Part shown: positions 49,801 through 58,800 of the stretch, one piece after another
Layout of the letters: the number at the start of each line of letters is the position of its first letter
Numbering within the stretch: the first letter of the stretch is position 1
Assembly: GCF_040807025.1 (NCBI RefSeq)
Contig: NC_090943.1
Coordinates: forward strand, 8,604,356 to 8,668,355
Length of the DNA: 64,000 nucleotides
Direction: 5' to 3'
Origin: Struthio camelus
Taxonomy: Eukaryota; Chordata; Aves; Struthioniformes; Struthionidae
Translations under genes and position numbers: made by a program
The notes under the pieces: generated by a model
Told to the model about the DNA's origin: nothing
The model's input: the letters and a program-made list of their open reading frames with translations, nothing else
Database searches by the model: none

Positions 49801-52800
49801 GGATTTAAAAACAAAACACTGAACTGACTTTCTAGACAAGAAAAACACAGTAGATATGTACTGCATCCAAAGACAATTTCTTGCTGGACTTCACTAACTT
49901 CACTTCAAAGGGTATCAAGTTAGCTAGGTGAAAGCTACTTTTGGTAAAGCTATTTTGTAATTTTATTCTATTATCTGTTTACGTATCTTTATTATGCTTT
50001 ATTTCAAAATTTGTTCTGAAGTCTTGCATACTATTGAAGCTAGGCTTTTGGGTTTGCAGTTGTCCAGATGCTTTCTCCTCTTTTTCAACAAAGTATTTTA
50101 CCTCCTATTCTCTAACCATATGGTATTTACTAGCAGGCTGCAATTTCACATATCAGTTCTCTGGCCCTTCTTCTGGGAGCATATTATACTCTGTTTTGGG
50201 TGCCGTAACTTTCGTTTCCACGTTCTCCTTTTGCCCTGCAGTGTTAATCTGTATCCGTATGGAGAGCTGGGGTGATGATTGCAGGCTGTAGTTCATTTGG
50301 AACTCTCACTGTGAAGCAACACCACTTCTTTCTTCTCCTTTTATTCGTATGGCTTAATATTTTACTTCTCATACTGTTATTTCTTGTAGTAGAAATTAGC
50401 TTGAATTCTTAGGGACTTCTTACACCATTCTTATATCTTCTAATCTCCAAGCCAACTTCCTTTGCTAATTTCTCTTTCAGTTTTCAGTTCCTGTCTTCCT
50501 TACTTTGTGTTATGCCTTTTTGTTTTTTTTAATTCATACAGTTAGACGTTTCATCTGGTTTAGGATGTAAATCTTGGATAATTTCTGCACCTTTGAGAAA
50601 GTCTTAAAATTATATATATATTTCTCAATAAGTAGTTCCTTTAATTTCTCAAAGTTTCATCTCTGAAAGGGCAAAACCTAGGTTACAAATCTAAATGTAA
50701 ATACAAAAATTTTTTTGAACTGGTGTCCATTTGAAGTGGAAAATACCCATTAGTCACTGTGCTTTAGCATTAGCAATTCTGACTCTAATTAAACAAAGAA
50801 ATTGCTTTAGGACGGTATTGATGTTTGTGTTGGGGCCTTATTTCCGCTCTAGACCTAGGATATTTTTGCCTTTTTGAATGTTGGAGATTTTCTGTGTGCT
50901 TGGGGCAGGGAGACTTTTATGCAGGAATTTGACCTAAGCGTTTTAGTAGGTCTGAAGTGTTTTTACCTGGGAATGTTCTCATTTGCACACTAATAGTTTT
51001 CAGTCCTTCTAAAAGGAAAGACGTAACCGCACTATGTATTAACATTTTATTTAATATTGCTCATGCCTTGTGCAGTAACATATGCAATAGTAAGCTTCCA
51101 GTGCATAACTTTTGACAGTGATTTTTAAGACCAAGGAAGAAAATCTGAATTCCTCTACAGAAAGAGAAATGCCCATTTCTCATGTGTAGAAATGGGTTTG
51201 TTAAAATGTAGAATGCCTGTCTCCCCCCCCTCCCCCCCCCGCCAAATACATAATCTTTCCACAGTCTCTCTTCTGCGTTTTTGTTTCTTTTTCCTTTGAA
51301 GGAAAGATCTAATGTCAGTGTTCTGTTTCATTTTAGTTTGCTAATCCAGATTTTATGGAATCCATTTCGGATGTAGTCGATGAAGTTATACAGAACTGTC
51401 CCATCGATGTCCGGCGTCCGTTATATAAGGTATGGTTTTTCTGTTGTAAGATTAACTTAATTCTCTTGAAATGTAATACGCGCGTGTGCACCTGCATGCA
51501 CACATTTAGAGCTACGTATTCCCCTCATCTGAGAAATGGGAACGCTGAACAGAAATAAAGTCTAAGTTAAACAAGCTGTCATTTCTGAATGAGGAGTACT
51601 TATCTATGCTGCTTTTCATTTCCAAAAGAAGGATTATCTATAGCAAGGTTTTGATACATAGGTAAGTATTGCCCTCGGGGAACTGAGGCAGAGGGATATT
51701 AGTTGTATCTGAAGCTATAATGTGAATTCTTGTGCGTGAAGGTTTCTGAATTTTGCCTGTATTAAGGGTTACTTCATGGTCTTTTTTTTCCCCCTTTATA
51801 AGCAATGCTTTCAAACATTTCTTTTTTTGTAGTCCTGGCTTGTATATTCCCAAAGTCTGCAGTTGTAGCCAGGTATTGAACCCGGTATTAAAATACAGTA
51901 AGGCTGAAAGTCTTTTGGGAGACAGTTAAGCCTGCTTAAACTTGTCCGGGGTGTAGTCCAAAGTTCTTTTAGTCATCGATTCCTTAAGAAATGAAAAGGA
52001 AGGCGCTAACAGGCACAGCCAACGGCAAGCTTTCTGACTGAATTGGCAGCACATCCTATGCTTCCTAGTTGTTTTCCACTTGTGTGGCATCAGTACCCTT
52101 TTGGGGATAAAGGCATAAAGGTTTTATCTGTGAGGACAGACGTTTTCTTAAGGATGGCTAAAGGTTCCAGGTAAGCCATATCTCAGGGTAATTTGTAACT
52201 TCTAAAATTTTGTACAGTGTTTTACTTGTCTAGAAAACATGATCTGTAATTTAGAAGGAGACATACTGCTTTAGAGCAAATCTGTGGAGTGGGTTAAAAC
52301 GGGAAGTTAAACTGCTTACTACGGTTTTATGTAGGGTCGGTTCTGCAGTAGGTTACTACAGTGGCTTCAAGCTTAGGTGTGCTGCAGAAAGTCGTAGGAA
52401 ACTAACTGGTTGTGCATAGGGTCTGTGTGTGTGCTTGTTTTTCTGTTTTTAAGTGGAAGACCGAAGTTTCTATAGAGAATGTCGTCTTTGCTTGCTAGGA
52501 TAGGGTTTAGTACTGACTTCAGGAAAGTGACATATAAAACTTGAGGTTTATTACTTTTTCCTTCCCATAATCAGCAGGCAAATAACTTTCCCTTGGCTTG
52601 CCGCTAGTTGAGATTTTTTTTTTTTGCCATTTCCTGTTTTTCATTATACTTGCTTAATTAACACAAAGTTACACAATAACCTATTGAATACAATGACAAA
52701 TGTCAATTGTTCTTAATGCTAGTAATTATTTAAGCAAGGTCATTACAAAGGGAAGAGTATCTGTGTTCTGAGTAGTTAAAATGGTACATAGGTACAGGAA

Positions 52801-55800
52801 TACTCAGCCATGTGGAGTTTCTCTTACTCTCTGGTTCACCAGTTCCAGTTGTCCACAGTGCTGCTCTGTGGCCAGCCAAGGGACTAGCTATGGAGGTGGG
52901 TTTCTGTCCAGCATATTGATGCTTTATCAGTCCTCATGCAGAAAATACCCTCAAGGACACTTCTTTCAGATTTTGTATAGTCTGTATGTAACCTTCGAAG
53001 AATTATTTCATGTCCCATCTTTTGATGTCCTTTTTCTTTTTTTTTCTTTCTTTCTTTCTTTCTTGGTCTTGCTAGCAGTATTGCGCTCTCCTGATCTCAT
53101 CAATAGCGTCTCCCTTGTATGAGTCCAGTTACTGGCTGCAGTTGTTTCTCTTTATGTATGTTGAAGGTTGGACCAGCAGGACCTTCCCAAGACTCGTTCT
53201 TCAGGCAGATCCAATAGCTTGTAGCTGTTCAATGCCATGCGCAAACATTCTTTCACGCCTTCTGCCAGTGAAGCATGTTCATTCTTTTCCGTTATATAGA
53301 TGACTTCACAAAAGGACGGTCTGTAAGAGAAGTTACAGGGAGAGGAGTAGCATGATGGGGACAAGGGTCCGCAGAAAGAAGTGGTTCTTTGCCCAGCTTT
53401 CATGTTACACTGCGTTTTGGAGTATGCTCACAGTAATTGACGCTCACCCAGCTTCCATCAGCGAGAAGCATGCAGCTGCTTTTTGCAGCTCCTATCCGCT
53501 ATTTGAGAAACAACGTGCCAATGTCACCACAACAGACGGACGTTTTCAGTGTTAATTTCTGCTAAAAGCCTCTTTAAGCTGATAGCGCTCTGTGCGGTCT
53601 TGAAACTTGTGCTAACTTGTGTTAGTGTTTCCTCAGCGTCAAAAGAGAAGGGTCAGATTTAACATTCAGTTAGTGAATACAGTTATAATAACTTTAAGGG
53701 TGAACAGTGCTTTTAGAGGTTCTAAAAACTCCTTGATACACTAATAAATGGTAGTTTTTGTTGGTGATAGGGTCAGAAACTGAGTCGTTCTTGCTCCACG
53801 TTCTTCTTCGTCTCGCTTTTTTCCCCATATGGAGTCTCTCCTGAGATACTTCGAGTTTTGACAGTCGCAGGACAGCTTGTCTGCATTCTCTGCTGCGGTT
53901 TTGGTACAAATGTGTACAAGAGAGAATTTAAGAAAATTGAAGGATGTCTTGAGAGTGCTCACCTGTTTTGCAGAAATATCCCTGAAAGGTCCTGAACCAA
54001 ATAGGCTTAAGTGCTCAGGATTCAAATCAGGGTGGATAAAGTTGTAACACCCTTGGCCTCAAACTTTTCAAGTTAGTGCATGCAAACATTACTTGAGGTA
54101 GGGGCTGCAGTGTACAGTGTGGCCTTTAGTTGAATCTGCAGCTCTTGTAAGGTTAAACTGACTGCCTCGCTCTTGATGGATATCCTCAAAGCTTAAGAGA
54201 GATCTCAGGTGTGGGAAGCTGATGGGGGGGTAAACTTTCCCTGATGTCCCCTGTAGCTTGAATAGCTTTTAAATTCTTTTTATGTGCAAACGGCTTAACG
54301 TGCTCTGAATGGTACGTAGGTGGCGCTGCCAGACCGCTGTGCTGCATCTAGCTGCCTCGGATGATCTGCGAGCTGCAGAGAGGGAAATGCTCTTTGCCGT
54401 ATTTGCCTTATCGATGCTGTTCTTTCCTTTCCCCTCTAAAACTTTAAGTGTTAGTGGAGCAGAAGACTGGATAAGGTTCAAAAATGTTTGCAATCTGCTT
54501 CAGCAAAATGACAACATTTGCTCTTAATTACAAAGCACGGAGCAGGGAGGCTCTGCCGGTGAGGGCAGGCTGAAGGAACTGCCAGACCATTAGATCTGCA
54601 TCGTTGACGCTGACAGTAAGCCGTGGGGAAGGAAAGGTATTCCTGCCACTTCAGAGTGGAAGCCCCAAGTGATTAACGCTGTTAATGTAGCACAGGAAGG
54701 CTGAGAAGAAACCCTGTTTGTTCCTGTTATGGCTGTACTTAGGCTTATAACTGTACCCATGCTAGCTGGTTTAACAGTAGCTCAATACATCGTAGTATGC
54801 TATGGTTACTTTTGTGTCTGAAAACAGGAATACAATTGTGCTGTTCTACAGGAACAGAAGTCGTGATGAACCCCTGCCACTATGCAAACTGTGAAACGTA
54901 CATTGAAAAACACAATTTTAAAGAAACTTGTTTCTTCCTGATTAGAAGTCAAATTTGGTTCAAAGTATTGTTAATTATAATAAATCTGCTTCTTTGTGGG
55001 GATATATTTCCTGTTAGAGACTTATGTTTCCCCTTGGACCTTCCTTACCAAGTTGGCAAATATTGGTCTGTTTTAACTAGATTAACAAAAGCGTGTAACC
55101 TAGTGGATTCACATGCTTATGGAGGGTGATTTCAGCTTGTGAGTCTTCCAGTTTTGACCTGTGCTAATTTTTATTAGCACATCATGCGTTGCTTGCATTA
55201 TATGTCTGTGGTGGTGCAGTTGTCGTGTTAAACAACTTTAACTTAGGTGGTCATTTGGAAGAGGGAGAAACCTGGGTATGTTGCCAAAACTCATGCTTAG
55301 CAGAAAAGCGTCGACTGCTTCTCGGTATGAAGCTGCAAAGTCTAAAGTGTCATATGGGGAGTGTGCTTATACTACATTCTGTGGTGCGATGTAAAGATGC
55401 AGAAACTAGCTCTAAACATGCTGTGTTTGGTAACAGTTTTGCAGAGGCCACTTTCACCTTTTGGAATGTTAATGTAAACCTTACTTACATAGTTCTGTTA
55501 GTGTGGCTGGATTGCTTTGTTATCAGATCTTGCTTCATATCGCTATAGCATGGCGCTACATACTCATAATCTCAGAAGTGGTATGAAGGGAAAAATCAAT
55601 GTCCAAGTGTTCATAATACAAGGAAAGGGGGTAGATGAGAAGTGAGAAATTTCTTGCCAGCCAGCTGAGATGAATGGCGTTGATCCCCTGATTTCCTTCC
55701 CTAAATGACCTACTTTCATCATATACATGTCACGGTTAGCTTATGCAAGCGTGCGGAAAGTCTTGTACTGTTTCTTCTGAGGGGAATACATTCTTTCAAA

Positions 55801-58800
55801 CTAACTTAACTTTCAAACCATAAAAGTAAAATCAGTTGGAGCTTCTTTCCGTCGGATGGTATGATTCTCAGTGTCAGCTGTGAAACCTGTGATCTGCTTA
55901 GAGCAGTTAAGCCAGCCAAAGCGTACTCGAATTCCCTTATGGTTTTGTCTGGAAGGCCAGAGAACCCCCAGGTGGGCTGAAAACATGAACATCGCTAGTG
56001 AGCTTTTTTCCACAGGCATACTTAGCATGCTTCACTTTTTTTTTTTTTTTTTTTTTTTTTGTTCTGATAGTTACAGCATCTGCTATGTTGTGTTCCACTC
56101 AGTTATACTAGAGAAGGTTATATGGTTGGGTTCCTTTGAACTGCAGTCTTTTGCTGCCTTCATTGTCTCCTTTGTAAATGGTGGGCGTGTTGCTGGAGGA
56201 ATGGGGAATGTGTATGGATGCCACTTCCATCGTGAGTGAAGGCGACCTGTCTTCCAGCCTCCTTGCAGAAGACTGACCTGCTGAGTTTCATGACGTGTTC
56301 AAGCCCGTATGTGAGCAGTCTTCTGCCAAAGATTTAGCATAGCTGTGGCCCAATGCTGACAAGAAGCACATGGAGCAGCAGAGCTATAACTGTATATAAA
56401 TTTACCGTATTATAATGGCAGTTGGTGTGGCCTACTTCTATCCAGCTTGCTGCTTGGTGTAGCTTGTTCAGATATCTGGTAATGAAATGACTTACCTTTT
56501 CAGCAGATAAACCTTAGTGCCTCTGCTTTCCTTGAGCAGCACTGTTCTTAATCTTTAAGATATAAAAGTACTTGAATAACCATAATCTCAAGAATGTGCA
56601 ACCTGTTAGCTTACTTTTGTCCCTGCAATGATAAAAGATCCTCCTTGTGTTACTGCTAACACTAGTTGCATAGTTTGGTCTCAGATATATTCACACAACT
56701 ATTCTCAGGTGTATTCTGAAATTCATTTTTAGTCCACATTGTCCACTTTATGGAATATACCTGAAGTTTAATTTGCTTTGAATAGAATTATTACTTTTAC
56801 CCTCTTTGCCAACTTCATTATCTCCAGGTAATATTTTTGGATGGCATCTTTTTAATTGCTATTTCATCACTGGAGTTAGGTGTTGTCTTTTTTTTTTTTT
56901 TTTTCTTTTCCTTCCCCCATTAGCAGTTTCATTTTCTCATATGGAACACTTGACCGCTCTGAGGCAGGGTTAGAGATGTTCAGATACGTGGAAGATTCTT
57001 CTGCTTTCCCCTCCTGCTTAATTTTAGGACCAGCTATGGTTGTTCTGGCTTCTGCTGTACATAAGCTCCCTCCCTCTCGGTCCTACTCTCTTTTTTGGAA
57101 AATCTTTTAGTAATGTTATGGGGGTGTGTTCTTTTTAAAGTATCTCTGCTCCTGCTTTGGCATGTAATCTTTTATACCGTAGGTAATTCAAAACCTAAGA
57201 AATGCGTTTTCCTTGTTATAATGGCTTTTATGACATGCAGAGATTTTTTTCATGAATAAACAAACAGCTTTCTTCTCACTTTACAAGTTGCCACCAAGGT
57301 TTTCCTTGTTATCCATTGCTTGAAATCCAAGCAGTTATTTCTGCACCCTGCAAGTGTGAATGCTTATTATGCATGTCTTTGCCTCTTTAGATCTGTATGC
57401 AGGCTTCCAGGCTGAAAACACTGGTACAGGGATTCTTTCATTATGTGCACAGTGTTGGTCAGCAGTGTCAAAAACCATTACCATGAGGTAGCACTTTGCC
57501 CTGTGTTTAATGAACTCTTGACCACAGTCAAATTCCTTGTGGACATGTGTCTAAGGCATAGCGTTGGTTTGAGTAAGCACTAATTGGTGCTTTGGTTTGC
57601 AGCTGAAGCCGTCTGCACGGACACAATTGTTTGTTTTTTGTCCCTTACAGAGTTCATTTTCTGATAATGAACTACAGTCTTGCTGCTGTCAATATTGCAG
57701 TGTGTCAATATTGCAGTGTGTGGATTCACCAAAGGGAAATCACGCTTGACCAATCTGAGAGCCTTCTAGGATGGAACGACTGGCTGGGTAGATGAGGGCA
57801 GAGCAGTGGATGTTGTCTCCCTGGACTTCAGCAAGGCTTTTGACACTGTCTCCCATCACATCCTTGTAGGTAAACTCAGGAAGTGTGGGCTAGATGAGTG
57901 GACAGTGAGGTGGATTGAGAACTGGCTGGATGGCCGAGCTCAGAGGGTTGTGGTCAGTGGTGCAGTCTGGTTGGAGGCCTGTGGCTAGTGGTGTCCCCCA
58001 GGGGTCAGTCCTGGGTCCAGTCTTGTTCAATGTATTCCTCAATGACCTGGAGGAAGGGACAGAGTGCACCCTCAGCAAGTGTGCTGATGATCCTAAACTG
58101 GGAGGAGAGGCTGACACACCAGAAGACTGTGCTGCCATTCAGAGGGACCTGGACAGGCTGGAGAGCTGGGCGGAGAGGAACCTCCTGAAATTCAACAAAG
58201 GCAAGTGCAAGGTCCTGCAGCTAGGGAGGAAGAACCCCATGCAGCAGTACAGGCTGGGGGTTGACCTGCTGGAAAGCAGCTCTGCCGAGAAGGACCTGGG
58301 AGTGCTGGTGGACAACAAGCATAGCATAGTGTGCCCTTGTGGCCAGGAAGGCCAACGGTCTCCTGGGGTGCGTGAGGCAGAGTGTTGCCAGCAGGTGGAG
58401 GGAGGTGATCCTGCCCCTCTCCTCAGCCCTGGGGAGGCCTCACCTGGAGTGCTGTGTCCAGTTCTGGGCTCCCCAGTCCAAGCGAGACATGGCGCTACTG
58501 GAGAGAGTCCAGCGGAGGGCTACAAAGAGGATGAGGGGACTGGAGCATCTCTCCTCTGAAGAAGGGTTGAGAGCTGGGCCAGTTGAGCCTGGAGAAGAGA
58601 AGACTGAGAGGCGATCTCATCAATGTGTACAAGTATCTGGAAGGGGGGGGTGTCCAGAGGATGGGGCCAGTGGTGCCCAGCAACAGGACAAGAGGCAACA
58701 GGCACAAACTGAAACCCAGGAAGCTCCATCTGAACGTGAGGAAAAACTTCTTTGCTGTGGGGGTGACAGAGCACTGCAATGGGTTGCCCAGAGAGGTAGT

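Noticed and set aside
51670..51705. Possible reverse MIR fragment (GAACTGAGGCAGAGGG)
   Set aside because: Only one short block resembles MIR, and no flanking core is recognisable.
52781..53122. A 113-codon open frame in ACTR3B intron 9
   Set aside because: It runs into a (TTTC)n microsatellite, is intronic and has no recognisable domain.
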